64,000 nucleotides of DNA from Glomus cerebriforme (Eukaryota; Glomeromycota; Glomeromycetes; Glomerales; Glomeraceae), in the NCBI GenBank assembly GCA_003550305.1, contig QKYT01000052.1, positions 211,703 to 275,702 on the forward strand. The letters are read 5' to 3'. The position numbers and the translations under genes are program-made. Below are positions 36,819 to 50,174 of this stretch, one piece after another. The notes below the pieces were generated by a model that saw only the letters and a list, made by a program, of their open reading frames with translations, did no database searches and was not told where the DNA came from. Position 1 is the stretch's first letter. Each line of letters opens with the position of its first letter.

Positions 36819-38978
36819 TTTCGTAATTTTAAATAAGAGAATTCAACAAGTTTTAAAAAAAATGTGGCTCAAATTTATTAAAAAAAAAAGTGCTTACGAA
36901 TTATTATGCGGTACAAGTAATGAAACCAATTAAGTATAAATTGTTTCTTCAATCACGCGAAGTGTAACAATAAACAAGACAATTTGCTTTCAGATCTACT
37001 TATGACAGCATACCACACTAATAAAAACAACAGATAAATATGGTTAAATTTCAGGTGGAAGTCTCTCTTAGAAGAAATTCGGACGAATTAACGTTGAGTC
37101 TTCCATAGAAATTATGTCATGCAGATAATTTCGTGTGCACGCGCAAACTATGTGCACACTATATGTAAAACAAAATAATAATAAGCGCAACGCGTACTGC
37201 GCCATTCAATTTTTATCACTTGGCCATAACAGACTAGATAAAGACTACTACTAAAATCACAATCTAGCAGCAAGTTGTATATTGCATATACTCCGTGCAT
37301 AACAGCGAGTGGCCTAATCTTGGCCCAAATTACCGTTGCCCAAAATTTTGTTGAATAAAATTTAATCTGATGATCCAATTTTGATAAAATAATAAAAAAT
37401 GAAATCTATTTACTAAAACTCAGTAAAAGGAATCATTTTTGTGTGTCTCAATTTTTCAGATTATGTAAGCAACGCGTAATATATACAGTATATTAGCCAA
37501 TTATAATTAAGTCATGTGATTAAATTACATATAAATTTATTTCATTATAAATTTCATAATGATGTGATTTATTTTTTACTGCAAATTTTGCTAATTCAGT
37601 AATTCTTTTTTGATAAATATCCATATATCTTCAAGATTTTCTTGCAAATTTTCTAATAGCAATTAATGATATTGAATCTAAAGCTTCTAGAATTGTTTTT
37701 TGCAAATCAGACCAGGTATAATCATAATATTCTCTTGTATATTTCTTTGTAACATCCCAATACATTTCTATATAATTCAATTATATTATAACTTTTCTTT
37801 GATTTCTTTTTGTATTTGTGATTTTTGAAAAATAAAATCAGATTATAAAAATAATAAGCAATCAGTAGTAATATTATTTAGTTTTATTTTACATAATTGA
37901 TAATTACTAATAGGGTCCTTGAATACACTGATAGAAACCTCATTGTACAGATTTAATGATTTAGTATTGAAGTTCAGTTCTTATTAAACAGATATGAAAA
38001 GTTGGCCAAAGTTTAGAATATGGATTTTAACTAACAATGATTTACTTTGTTGTACAAATTTACAATAAAAATTGCCTCCGTGTACAAATTTACAATAAAA
38101 TCTTACTTTCGTATACAGATATACTACAGAGTTAAAGGGGTTCAACATACAAAATTTATATTAAGAATGTATGATATACTTTTTATATTTTATCGTTAAT
38201 TATTATGTATTTGAAGAATATTCATTTCATTTTTTTAGTCTTTTGGATAAGGTTGAAACTAGAAGTCAAAATACTTCAAATTTTTTAGGATGATATATTA
38301 TGCTGATGGCAATTTAATTACAATTATATAATAAGTCAGTAGAGGAAATTGTAACATAGAGTTGGAATTTTGAAGGCTAAATTATTAATGAAAGTAAAAA
38401 AAAGTCAAGAAAATCCAAATGATTCAGAAACCAGAATAGTATTAAATTTAATTAGTATTTCTAAAAAAATTTTTTTTGTAAAGTTTCTCATACAAAAATT
38501 GAGTTTTCTAAAAGGTTGACATACAGAAATATGAATATTAATTAAGGTGTTCAATATATGGATAAAATAAAACTTGAAGTTTAGATTGTACAGAAATAAT
38601 CTTTGTCCGCAGAAGATTCATTAATAAAAGTGTGGTATATTTCAGAGCCTTTTACTAACTAAACTTTTATATTTAAATCTCTTCCTATTAAAATTTGTTT
38701 TATACCTTTTGCTTAATTAAAATAAATTAAATGATCAGAAAAAAATATTATTAATTGAATGGTATGATTAGAATTATAAATATACTAAAGGTTATTTACT
38801 TTCAAAATATATATTCATTCTTAAAATATTTAATGCATTTTTTTACTATTGCATCATATCTATTAGCTATTACTTCAATTTATATTATCTTAATTTTTAA
38901 ATATAATGATATGATCTATAATAAAAAAAATTGTTTGACCTAGTACCTGTATATAAGTATAATTTTTGATATATACCA
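36819..38978. other. Intergenic, repeat-derived DNA
   Basis: The first 500 bp are less AT-rich, and a 76-codon minus frame at 37378-37148 (HQIKFYSTKFWATVIWAK) has no domain. Near 38053 and 38081 the word tgtacaaatttacaataaaa is directly repeated. Degraded coding-like DNA may occur at 38230-38600, but I cannot support a family. Confidence 0.4.
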
Positions 38979-39292
38979 TATAGTTCTGAAATTAAGCACA
39001 CTTTTTTTATTATAGGGGTGCTTAATTTCGCTGTATAATTTTTTTTAAAAAAAATCATATTTATATTAATTTTGTATTTAGGATATCTTGTTATCCAGTA
39101 ATTAAAAATTAATGTAATTTGGCTCATTGGATTCATCTCAATAAGAGGAATCCAATAGTAGTTATTTCATATCTCTAGGATAAATATTAGCCGAGATATC
39201 ATAAATTTATTATTAAAAGAGTGCTTATTTTTAGGTTATTTCTTATATATAAGGATGTTTATTTTCGGGTGATGCTTAATTTCAGAACTATA
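38979..39292. mobile_element. 314-bp MITE with perfect 20-bp terminal inverted repeats
   Basis: Left end TATAGTTCTGAAATTAAGCA (38979-38998) equals the reverse complement of the right end (39273-39292). A likely TA target site fits a Tc1/mariner-type element. The interior has a palindrome (attggattcatctc / gaggaatccaat, about 39123-39156) that shares the motif cat-ctcaataagagga with the element near 26760. No coding sequence. Confidence 0.78.
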
Positions 39293-40462
39293 TAGTATAT
39301 ATCTTAATTTTTTGCAGAAAAGTTAGCTAAATTTTTATATGTTTTATATCTTATTGGAAAAAAAATAAAAAAATAAAAATAGTAATTAGTATTATCATAT
39401 AGTATAATGCTAAAAATACTTTGAAAATACATAAATTTAGAATTTTAATTCCTTTTAGTTTAGTAATCTATTTTATAAAACACATAATTAGTTTTATGCC
39501 TAGTAATTTTAAAATTGCAAGTTCTATAATCTTTCATAATATATACTTTTATTTGTCATCATTATTTATTTATAAGGTAAATTCTAAATTGTAACAAATT
39601 ATTTTTCACATTTTTTTTTTCTGCTAATTATATTCAAAAAATAAAGAACAAAAGTTAGTATACATAACTTCTTTTTTGAAAATTAATATATTACACAGAT
39701 CTTCTATATAATTGGCTTATTTTAATATATAAAAGTATATATATATAACTTAGTAAAATTCTTCTAAGCTGATAATCCCTGCTTTAAACTAGTTAAATTA
39801 AAAGAATACCATTGTATAACTAAAGAGCATTATCTTAATTTTTGATTAAGAAATACAAAAATAATATTTTGAGTACTATTAATTTATTTAAGATAATTAT
39901 TAAATGTACTAATAAAATTAGAAAATATTATAATATCTATGAAATTCTTAACATAAATATTTAAATTAAGCTGATTTACAGCTTTTTACTAATATAATCA
40001 TATTCTTTTAAATTAAAAAATTTTAAATTGAGATATAAACAAACAATTTTTTTAATAGTTACATCAGTAATTTCATAAAAACTAAAGTTAAAATGTTAAA
40101 AATTTGAATAAAAATAAATAACATTAGAAATTGATATTTCAGTAATTTTTATATGATAAGAAATATTTAAATAATAACTGTATAATTGCATATAAACCTT
40201 TATCAGTTTTTATTTTAGTATAACAGTTTATATACTTATTTTATTTTTTTTTATTTTTTGCAAATTGAAATATTTCAAATTTATTTATATATAATTCTAT
40301 TATCTAATTTAATAATTTATCACTAAATCCTATGCTATTATCAAAATCTAAATAAATTATATTTAGAAATAAATGCATAATATTATTAATTTTTTTATCT
40401 AAAAATAAATAATAGTATAAAATTTTAAAATGAATTAAATTTGTAGCTTTTATCTTTATATA
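39293..40462. other. AT-rich DNA
   Basis: No coding frame or structured repeat that I can support. Confidence 0.5.
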
Positions 40463-40927
40463 CAGTCAGACCTCTATATAGTCACCTCCTATATAGTCAC
40501 AACTCTTTATAAACATCTGATTTTGAAAAACAGTTTTAAATTATATCAAATTACTCCTATATAATCACAAATCAATTATAGTCATTATCATCTCATAATC
40601 TTAAATATATATATTATTTTTATTAATAAATAAACCTCTACATAATCACTGTAATTTTAGTTATAAAATAATTTCAGATAGAATTACCACATTACATGAT
40701 TTTCTTTTTAAAAATAAATATTATATATGTAAAAATTAGCAAAAATTTTTTATTGAATGGCTATTGCCAAAAATAGAAATATCTGAATTATATTTACTAA
40801 TTTCAGCTAAAATTAAGAAAATTTTAATTTCAATATCTTTATATAACAAATAAACATACTTTTATACAATCACTAATTTTAAGAAAATCGATTAGATAAC
40901 TATATGGAGATCTGAATCATCTGACTG
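40463..40927 (+). mobile_element. pogo/Tigger-type MITE, copy 2
   Basis: This 465-bp element is flanked by TA (40461-40462, 40928-40929). It starts CAGTCAGACCTCTATATAG. Its other end, read inward, is CAGTCAGATGATTCAGATC then TCCATATAG, i.e. the terminus with a short internal duplication. It aligns end to end with 8479-8925 in the opposite orientation. It is not coding. Confidence 0.8.
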
Positions 40928-41544
40928 TACTAATTTCATAAATTTTTTTAATCAAAAGTATTTTTTTTTATAATAATTACTTGAAAAAATATAAGTTATT
41001 TTTATTTAATTTAATGTATTTTCATAGATTAAAAATACTGCATCTATATTATAATCAACAAACAAATGAAATAAAATAAAATAATTTTATTTATTAGTTA
41101 AGCCATTTTTTCAATACTCTTATCCTATGAAATAAGATTAAATAAACAGATATTTGATATATATTAACTGTTTTTCTTTTTGAGTCTTCTTTTTAAAAAG
41201 TTATTTAGCTTTTACATCAATCAGTTTTCTGAAAAAGGACTAATGCAAATGTCTATTCTTTACTAAAATTATATTTATTTTATTTATTTTGTAAATGTTA
41301 ACAAGTATTATTTTTTTTTAATATATTTGTTAAGAGTTTAAGTAATTCTAATATATATTAGTTAAACTTTTTAAAATTTATCTCTAGATTAAGATTATGA
41401 TTATTAACAAATTTTGTTATAATTGCAAATATAATAATATAATACTAATTAAAATTAATATTATTGGATAAGTTGAATAAGTAGTTTATTGAAAGATAAA
41501 AAAATCTAATGAAATATATTCTTCAGTCTTAATTAATCAAATAT
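40928..41544. other. AT-rich DNA between MITE and inverted repeat
   Basis: Nothing supportable. Confidence 0.45.
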
Positions 41545-43255
41545 TTGCCCTCTTTCTCCACTTTAAAGGCAGAAATATCCAACTTATTGCACTTATATCA
41601 TATAGGTTCTCAGAGTAAAATCACATTGCTAAGCTTCCTTAGATAAAACATACTTTGAATCCCAGTACCAGAAACCCAAAGTAATTCCTTTAACCAGTCC
41701 TTTTGAATCTTTCCATCAAAAAGAATACCCTTCACTTAGTTCACTTGAATTTTTTTTCAATCTCTATGGATCCTCAAACTAGTATGAAATATTGATAAGC
41801 AAGGTTCTAGAAACTAGATACTAGTACCAATTTCTAGGATAAAGAATACCAATTACACTGCACTTGGATTCTTAAACTAGTATAAAACATTGATAAGGTT
41901 CTAAAGACTAGATGCTAGTACTAGTCTTCAGGATAAAGAATACCAATTACATTGCACTTGGATCTTCAAAATAGCATGAAATGTTTTAAGAAGAATTATA
42001 GAAGCTGGCTGCTAGTGTCAACCTTCAGAAAGAAAAGACTATCTAAAAATTACTAATAATAAAAATACAAATAAAGAAACAAAACAATTTCACCTTTATT
42101 CCTCTACCCTACTAACCAGTTCTTATTAGCATAAAAGATACTTTAAATGAATTGAGTTAACTACTTATACTATCTTATCTATTATCTTTGAATGATAAGA
42201 ACCTAATGTAATTTTACGCTGACTAAAAAATCTTTAATTACATAAGTGGTAACTTCTTTAAATAGGCCAATTTCTAATAGCCTAAAGCTTTTATTATCTA
42301 CTGAATCGAGATGACTACTTATATAGGTAGTGGTACATAGCATTAAGTTTTGACCCTTTTTAAGAATTTTAATTCTTGATATACCTATTTGAAAAAATAA
42401 CTCTCGACCACATGACTACTCTCACTAATTTCTTATGTAAATATAATTTGACCCTATACCTATGTCTTCTGCACCTTTTTTTCTTTTTTTAGATTTTCTA
42501 ATAATAATATGTTATGTCATCTTAAGAGGCTAAATTAGGGATCACTAATTGTAAAATAAAAACTAAGAGAATGTAATAACAAGAGAACTAATCATTAACA
42601 GATGATTAGTTATCAATCAATTTTTTCAGTACTTTTATTCCATCTGCCTAAAGTACCAATTTCATACAAATTTAATAAAGCAGAATCTAAGTCAATTTAA
42701 ATCACTAAGCTAGCTTCATCAGAATCCTCTTTAGCCAGGTCTTTCAAATTTGTCTTCATAAGCATAAAAAATTGATATTTTACCACCTTTCTAACACTAA
42801 ATTTAATTATAAAAATATTAAAAAAACAGTAATTTTTATTAAACTTATATTTCAGAAAAGACTTTTCCTGCAGTACTAAGCCCATATACCAAGTAACTCT
42901 GTAAAAAATTGCTTTACTTTCAAAAAAACTTTACACTAGATCCACTTTTAGTTCTATTCTTTTATCTTGTATTTATAAAAAGTATCTAAGAATACTAAAC
43001 AGCTTTTTAGGTATCAACTTAAAATAAGATATAGGTAACTGAAAGTTGTTATAAATCTAACTTGTGAAAAAACTTGGTAAACTGAAAACTATTATCCATA
43101 CTTTTTAAAGTTTTTTAATTAACTTCAACAATATAGAACAACTTTTCCTAAGACTAAAAGACCATTTTTATAATGCAAAATGGCAAAAAGCACAACTTTT
43201 CTTTCCCAAACTTCTTGGAAGAAATAGATATAAAAATTAGCAGGGAGAGCTGTCC
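41545..43255 (+). repeat. Left arm of a large imperfect inverted repeat
   Basis: This arm matches the reverse complement of about 44690-46325 along nearly its whole length. Shared landmarks include TTATATCATATAGG-type, CAATTCC/CCAGTTC-type, GATGCTAGTAC, GCTGGCTGCTA, AACAGATGATtaGtTATCAATC and CCTAAGACTAAAAGA. Inside the arm a unit of about 95-105 bp (starting aaactagtatgaaata, then the tctaggataaagaatacc box) is repeated three times at about 41774-42045; the other arm carries two. It is no longer coding as far as I can see. Confidence 0.75.
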
Positions 43256-43800
43256 TGATTTTAATATATTAATTATTTTTTTTATTTTAATATATTAATT
43301 ATTTTTTTTATTTTNNNNNNNNNNNNNNNNNNNNNNNNNNNNNNNNNNNNNNNNNNNNNNNNNNNNNNNNNNNNNNNNNNNNNNNNNNNNNNNNNNNNNN
43401 NNNNNNNNNNNNNNNNNNNNNNNNNNNNNNNNNNNNNNNNNNNNNNNNNNNNNNNNNNNNNNNNNNNNNNNNNNNNNNNNNNNNNNNNNNNNNNNNNNNN
43501 NNNNNNNNNNNNNNNNNNNNNNNNNNNNNNNNNNNNNNNNNNNNNNNNNNNNNNNNNNNNNNNNNNNNNNNNNNNNNNNNNNNNNNNNNNNNNNNNNNNN
43601 NNNNNNNNNNNNNNNNNNNNNNNNNNNNNNNNNNNNNNNNNNNNNNNNNNNNNNNNNNNNNNNNNNNNNNNNNNNNNNNNNNNNNNNNNTATATTAATTA
43701 TTTTTTTTATTTTAATATATTAATTATTTTTTTTATTTTAATATATTAATTATTTTTTTTATTTTAATATATTAATTATTTTTTATTTTAATATATTATT
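43256..43800. repeat. 26-bp AT minisatellite with assembly gap
   Basis: The unit is tatattaattattttttttattttaa-like (about 26 bp). Copies flank a run of 375 N (43315-43689), so the array is longer than shown or collapsed. It lies in the spacer of the large inverted repeat. Confidence 0.85.
43315..43689. other. Assembly gap (375 N) in the minisatellite
   Basis: Both gap edges carry the same 26-bp repeat unit, so the gap reflects unresolved tandem copies. Confidence 0.95.
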
Positions 43801-44689
43801 TTTAAAAAAAATTATTGCAAAATGAGTTATATAAAAATAAACAAACTTTAAACTAAAAAAATTTAATAAAAAACTATTCTAATTATTATTTTCTGTTTGA
43901 ATATGATAATCTTTAAAATAATTACTTTTTTTTTTTATTACAATATAAAGCTAATCACATGTTTAATTTAAATTTTATAATGCTAGCCAAATTTGCCTTA
44001 TTTGGATCTTAGGTAACATTACACAATCCAAAAAGGCAATTTTATTTCTCTTAAAAATTGAAATTTTAGGTTATGCAAGATTCTAAAAAGATAATTTTAT
44101 TGCAAATTATTTAATTCAGCTGAATTATAAATTATGTGACACTGGTGATGATTGCCATGACAATAAATTACAAAATCCTATATTAAATATTAATTAAATT
44201 TTATTGTAATTAAATGTTTACATATTTTTATATATAATTTATATTTAATAAATAAAATTCATTATATGAAACTTAATATTTTAATATTCTTAACTAGAAA
44301 TTTACAAAAAAAAAACAAAAAAAAATGGTAATAAACATTTCTAATAAAAAAGAATTAAGTTTTGCAATTAGTGTTGCAAAAATACTATTTCAGTATTTTT
44401 AATATTCCTAATCTGAAAACTAAAAAAAAAAGTAAAAAAAAAATATTAGTAAATATTTTATTTATTTTATTATAAAACTTACTATTTTTTTATATTTTAA
44501 TATTTTAACTTGAAAATCTACACTAGTCAAAATCAAAACTTTAACCTTAAAATCTTTTGGCAAAGTTTTATTTAATTCAGTTATATAATTTGGCAAAAAT
44601 TCACAAATTAACTAATTTGATTATTTGATTTACTAGTAATTAATAATAATAATAATCAGTTATTCTAATTATTAATATTACAACAAGTC
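43801..44689. other. AT-rich spacer of the inverted repeat
   Basis: No coding frame and no recognisable element. Confidence 0.45.
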
Positions 44690-46325
44690 TAATTCATTAC
44701 AAGTAACTTTTCCTGCTGATCTTTACATCCATTTCTCTGAAGATGTTTTGAAAGAAAAGTTGCACTTTTTGGCCATTTTACCTTAAGAAAATGATCTTTT
44801 AGTCTTAGGAAAAATTGCTCTACACTGCTAGAGTTAATTAGAAAAGTTTAGAAAGTTTTGATATATAGTCTCTGGCATACCAAATTTCTCTGCAAGTCAA
44901 GTTCATGATAACTTTCAGTCACCTACGTCTTTCTCTAAATTGATACCCGAACGGTCATTTGGTATTCTAAGATACGCTCTTCATATACAAGATAGATGGG
45001 TTGGACTTGTGGCTGCTCTTAGTGAATCCAAGAGCAAGCCTAATGCAAAATTTTTTTGGAAGTTAGGCAGCTTTTTGCAGAGTTGATACATGGGCTTGAC
45101 GCAGTAGTGAGAGGTTTTTTTGGCATATAAGTTTGATAAAATTTTCTTTTTTTTTTAATTTTATAATATCATTTTATTGGTAAAAAGGTAATAGAATATC
45201 AATTTGAAGGATTATTATAAAGACAAATTTCAAACTGGCAGAATTTCTGTATGACTTTAATGGAGGGAAATATGTAAACTTTGACTGCCTAAAAACTTTT
45301 CTTTTACTCATTTTAGTTTTGAAATATGGTAGGAGGTGTAGGATACCCAAAAAATTGATTGATAGCCGATCATCTGTTGGTGATTAGTTTTTCTATTGTA
45401 ATACATTCCTTTATTTATTTCACTGTGATGATCCCTATTTTTGCCCCCTTAAGGTGTAGTTTTATTTAGTTGTATTAAAAAAAGTAAAAAAAGAATAAAA
45501 AGTGTGAAAAATATGGGTACTTGGTTAGGATGCATTACTGTAGGTAATTGGAGGGAGTAGTCACATGGTCAGGAATTATTTTTTTTAATAGGAATATCAA
45601 GGATCAAGATTCTTAGAAAGAGACAAACTGGATGGTTACAGTACACAAGTATGAATTCACTCTTTGGTAAGAAGTCATCTCGATTCGCGGGAGAATGTCT
45701 AGTAGTGACGCTAGGAATTGGCCTATTAGAAAAGAGACCATCTGGTATGTTTATGGTAAGGATTTTTAGACAGGGCTGATAGACAAGACAGTATAAGTAG
45801 TTATCTTTATTTGTCTAGAACATCTATTGGGCCATTAGAAACTGGCTGGGTGGGGTAGAAAAATAGAGGTAGGATTAGTTTAGATTTCTTTTTTGTATTT
45901 TTAGTGTTAGTTTCTTTAGTTTTTCCTTCTTCTTAGAAGTTGGCATTAGCAGCCAGCTTTTATAATTCCTTTTAAACGTTTTATGCTAATTTGAAAACCT
46001 GAGTATCTGAGAGTATGTGTTCTTTATTCTAGAGATTGGTACTAGCATCTGGTCTCTATAACTTCATTAATATTTCATGCTAGTTAGAAGACTCAAGTGT
46101 TTTGTAAGGAGATTCAGATGAACTGGACGAAGGGTATTATATTTGACAGGGAGATTTGAAAGAACTGGTTAAAGGATTTATTTTTGGTACTAGTACTGGG
46201 ATATAGGAAAGAATCAGAGCATATCTTATCTAAGGAGGCTTGGCAACGTGACCTTACTTTGAGGACCTATATCATGTAAGTGTGACAAGTTGAGCTTTTC
46301 TACTTTTTAGTGTGAGGGCTTATCT
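44690..46325 (-). repeat. Right arm of the large imperfect inverted repeat
   Basis: Reverse-complement partner of 41545-43255. It retains more G+C than the left arm (for example ctggacgaagggtatta near 46115) and contains a block near 44930-45110 for which I found no counterpart in the left arm. Two copies of the ~100-bp internal unit lie at about 45935-46110. The greater divergence of the left arm suggests unequal decay. Confidence 0.75.
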
Positions 46326-47700
46326 CTACATAGCTAATTTTATTGTATTCTTTATAGGTCTACCTTATTTAATTAAATTTAAAAATTAGCTAGACTTTTT
46401 TTTTGTAATTTTTTCAATTTTTTTTATAGGTTGCTCTGGAGTTTAGACTTTATTTTATTTTATTTAGCTAATGAAGCTTGGCATAATAATTAAAATACTA
46501 AATATAGTAAATTCAAAATTTTATTTATTTTAAAAATTTAATCTAAGATGGATTTTAAATTATATATATTAGAATATTTCTTTTATTTATTATATAAAGA
46601 AAGATAGAATAAAACTTGGTATTTTTATCAAATATGTCATTAGTTAATTGAACTTTTAATTAGTAATATTAATAGTAAAGAAAAATTAACCAATTAATTA
46701 GTAACTATATTTTTTATTAGTATTATCAGATTGCATATTAATTTTTTCATTATTATCTTCAATTTTATATTTATTTTATCTATTCTTATTTCATATATAT
46801 ATTTTTGTTTATTTTATTTATTTTGCTTCTTTTTCTTTTTCTTTTCTTTTTTTATCATCATCATTAGAATAAATAAGTATTAAATATTCTTTACTTCTAA
46901 GTATAAAAAAATTTATTATAAAATATTATTAATTAGAAGAAAATTATTTATAATTATATTATTAAAAAATATTATCAAAAGAAAAAAAATTAAAAGGAAA
47001 AAAGAAAAAAAGATTATTATAATTAGATTGATATTCTAGCTATTAATTTACCAGGTTATTATTATATAATATTATCTAATTATTAATCAGTAAATCAGTT
47101 TAGTAAATTATAAAACTAATATTAATACCAAATTTATTGATATTGATTAGTAAATTACTAAATGTTTCAGTTTAATAAATTAGATAAATTTTACCAAACT
47201 AAAACTGATAACTGGTCAATTCAGTTTAGTTTAGTATTTACCAATCAGAACTTTAATAAAAATGTATTGAAATGCAATTAAGAGATATACTAGAGAACAT
47301 TGTAATTATACTTGAATAGATTTACAAAAAATCATTTTCAAAGTTTTAGATTCAGTTTCTTTAATTACAATTCATTGTTATACACAAAAATTTTGGTATT
47401 ATATAGATATATATAGAAAGAAAATTATAGATAAAATAGCAGAATTTACAATAAAAAAATATAAATCATATAGGAGAGTATTTATCAAGAACTTGATTTA
47501 GATTTTAATTAATTCAAGTAAACTTTCATAAAATTACATATTTTTAGTTTTGAATTATAATTGGCTTTTAGTTTATTATGTGATATAATATAAGTAATAA
47601 TTTAAATCTATGGACATCCTTAAAATGTAACTCCAGATAAAAAAAAAACTCTTTCCCTTTTCTACATTTTATTAGAATTCTGCAGTAAAATTTTATTTTT
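46326..47700. other. AT-rich DNA
   Basis: No supportable gene; simple-sequence patches (cttttt-type near 46830). Confidence 0.5.
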
Positions 47701-49735
47701 CTAGTACTTAATAATTTGCTCAATATGGAAGTAACAGTTTCTACCTATTCAGACAAACTTTTTAACGAGTATATTCATTCCCTCAGGTGCAAAGATATAG
47801 GTAACAAAAAGTTTAATGAAATTACTACCTTCACATCATACCACCGCCTTTGGCATAATATAAAAAATAAAGATAGTAGTACAAATAATTTTAGACAGTT
47901 TGTCAAAGGAGTTTCTGACTATATACAGTTTTTACCTACAATACTATTCCTTATTGGGAAATAGTAAGTAAATTTTATGAAAATATACTGGACACTAACT
48001 TACGAAGTCTTGATGAGGTTCTGGAGGAAATAACTAGGTATAAAATTATTATTGATGAATTCAAAGCCAAACTTGTTGTGACAGGTAAAGCTATGCCTCA
48101 GACTATCAGTATACTAACTTCACAAAATCTGCAAAGCAAAAAATCCTGAAATGGAACATGTCCTATGTGGTAACTTCTCAAAGATCAACATTAATAAAGC
48201 ATACCAATAGCAATCAGTTGAATATACTGATCATAATACAGGATGATCCTTATATTCCACAATCACAAGAGAAATCACTTCAGGATGACGATCACATGAA
48301 AATTGAAAAAGATATTCCTAAATTAATCAATTCACCACCTGAAAATTCTTTACAGAAGCAGAGAAATCTGCAACCCTCCAAAATTCCTAAAAAAGGTTAA
48401 GAAGGAATGCCCTTCTCATATCATTACTGGATTCACGATATTGCCTAAATTACAACCAAATGTACGTGATGTAATGTTATATAACATCCCAAATAAATGG
48501 GCTGCTGAGAAAATAATAGAGGAGATTAACAAACACCTAGGTTCTCTTGTGAAAACTATCCTATCGAAATAAGGCAAATACACCTGTGTATGGGCCATAA
48601 TAGTATTAAGAACTACAGTACTCAACGTATTTGAAGAAAGTTAATGGCAAATTCTATTAGGCAACATTTTGGTCAGATAGTTTCTGACAGACTGGTCTTT
48701 AGTACAATATAAACAAAGAATGGTTTTCCAAGCTGTATTAACTAACTTTGGTGAAGGCTTTGAAGAACATTGTATTTTTCAGAATAAGAAATTTATAAAC
48801 TACCATCATCTAGCTGCAATTAAACTGGTGAAAGATTCCAAAGGCAAACAGAAAATTATAGGGTTCTTTCAAATCTCAAATGATCTTAATCAAACCTGTC
48901 AAGCCGAATTTAAGATTCATGAACTCATCATTAAATGGAAGATAAATAAAGTTAGAAAAAAAATGTCTGACTCTTCTTTCCTATTAGCAAATATTTTCTT
49001 TTCAAAGAAACTCAAAAACTCTAACTAGTCGTTCTCCAATAAATCCACCTTTGGCAAGAAAAATAATAAACACATCACGAATGACCTGAAATATCGTAAT
49101 ATAGAAAATCAGCTTGTGCACTTAGCCAAACAGGTTGAAGATGTATTTGCTCACTTCAGCAACTTACTAGGTAGTATCCCACCTTACTGGCTTATAACAA
49201 TAAGATTTATAAAATTACGAAAGGAAGATACAGTTCACTTTATCTGAACATCCATAGTTTCACTAAAAAAGGTTCCTGATCTAGTTTTACCTATCTGTTC
49301 ATATTTAGTACCTTTATAGTAGTGCGGCCCTTTAATTCTGGTTGGGTTAGGTGAGATAAACAGTCTTTATTTGGAGATAGTTGAGATTACTTTATAGTAT
49401 AAATTTTTACTTTTTTTCAGCGGCTTTTTTTCTTGCGGACATGTCAGAATATTTGATCTGATAACTGATTTTTAAGGAATGTGTGGCCTACTAATTTTAT
49501 TTTTTTTTCTTTTTGTTTCCTTTTTTTAGTCTATTTATTTAGTTTAGTTTTCCCTTTACCCAATGCATTATTTTAGAATTTTTTTCTTTCAGGCTTAAAT
49601 AGTTCACCCTTTAGGGGGCGCTCAGTCACACTATTGTATTCTTTGTATCAATTTATTTGTACTTAGTCACATGTGTGGTGATTTTAGATCATTCTAATAA
49701 AATAAAATATATCCCAGGTATAGGCTATTATCCTG
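47701..49735 (+). mobile_element. LINE-type retrotransposon relic: ORF1-like coding and 3' end
   Basis: Interrupted plus-strand frames read MEVTVSTYSDKLFNEYIHSL and RQFVKGVSDYIQFLPTILF (47725 onward). Next is KVKKECPSHIITGFSILPKL then QPNVRDVMLYNIPNKWAAEK (about 48395-48520). Then RMVFQAVLTNFGEGFEEHCI, LAAIKLVKDSKGKQKIIGFF and a basic tail (to about 49028), then a Lys-rich piece. I remember this as the ORF1 (RRM-like, RNA-binding) of a LINE family common in Glomeromycotina. That identification is from memory. A C/T-rich 3' region ending with ctaataaaataaaat near 49700 resembles a retroposon tail. No reverse transcriptase or endonuclease remains, so most of ORF2 has been deleted. Several frameshifts and stops are present. 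Confidence 0.5.
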
Positions 49736-50174
49736 TACACCCTGTATAAATAAATTTTAATTAATTATTTTTATATTTTTTAAAAATAATATTCTACAGT
49801 GCTGTTCAATCAAAAAATTCTGCTACTGATATTGTTGCTTATAATCCACAGGCTGTTAAAAAGCATTCATTGACAAAGTCAATTTATTTAATACGAACTA
49901 TCTACAAACATAAATTAAATATAATACTGGCCGGAATTACAGATATGAACTACAATCACGTGATACTTATTTGTCTAAAATCCATTTACTGGGCTGTGTA
50001 ATGTGATAAATTCCTGCAAGTTATTTAACATATAACCGTGTAACATTACAAAAAATTTATATAAATATTAACAAGCAGGAGGTTACAGTTTTAACACTTT
50101 ATTTATTTAAAAATAATACACTGTATCTTAAAAAAAAAAAAAGGTTATATTTAAAAACCTTTTATATTTTTAAA
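49736..50174. other. Upstream flank of the glutaminyl cyclase gene
   Basis: Presumed promoter by position; a 'cacgtgata' word near 49957 is the only non-AT motif noticed. Nothing else. Confidence 0.35.
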
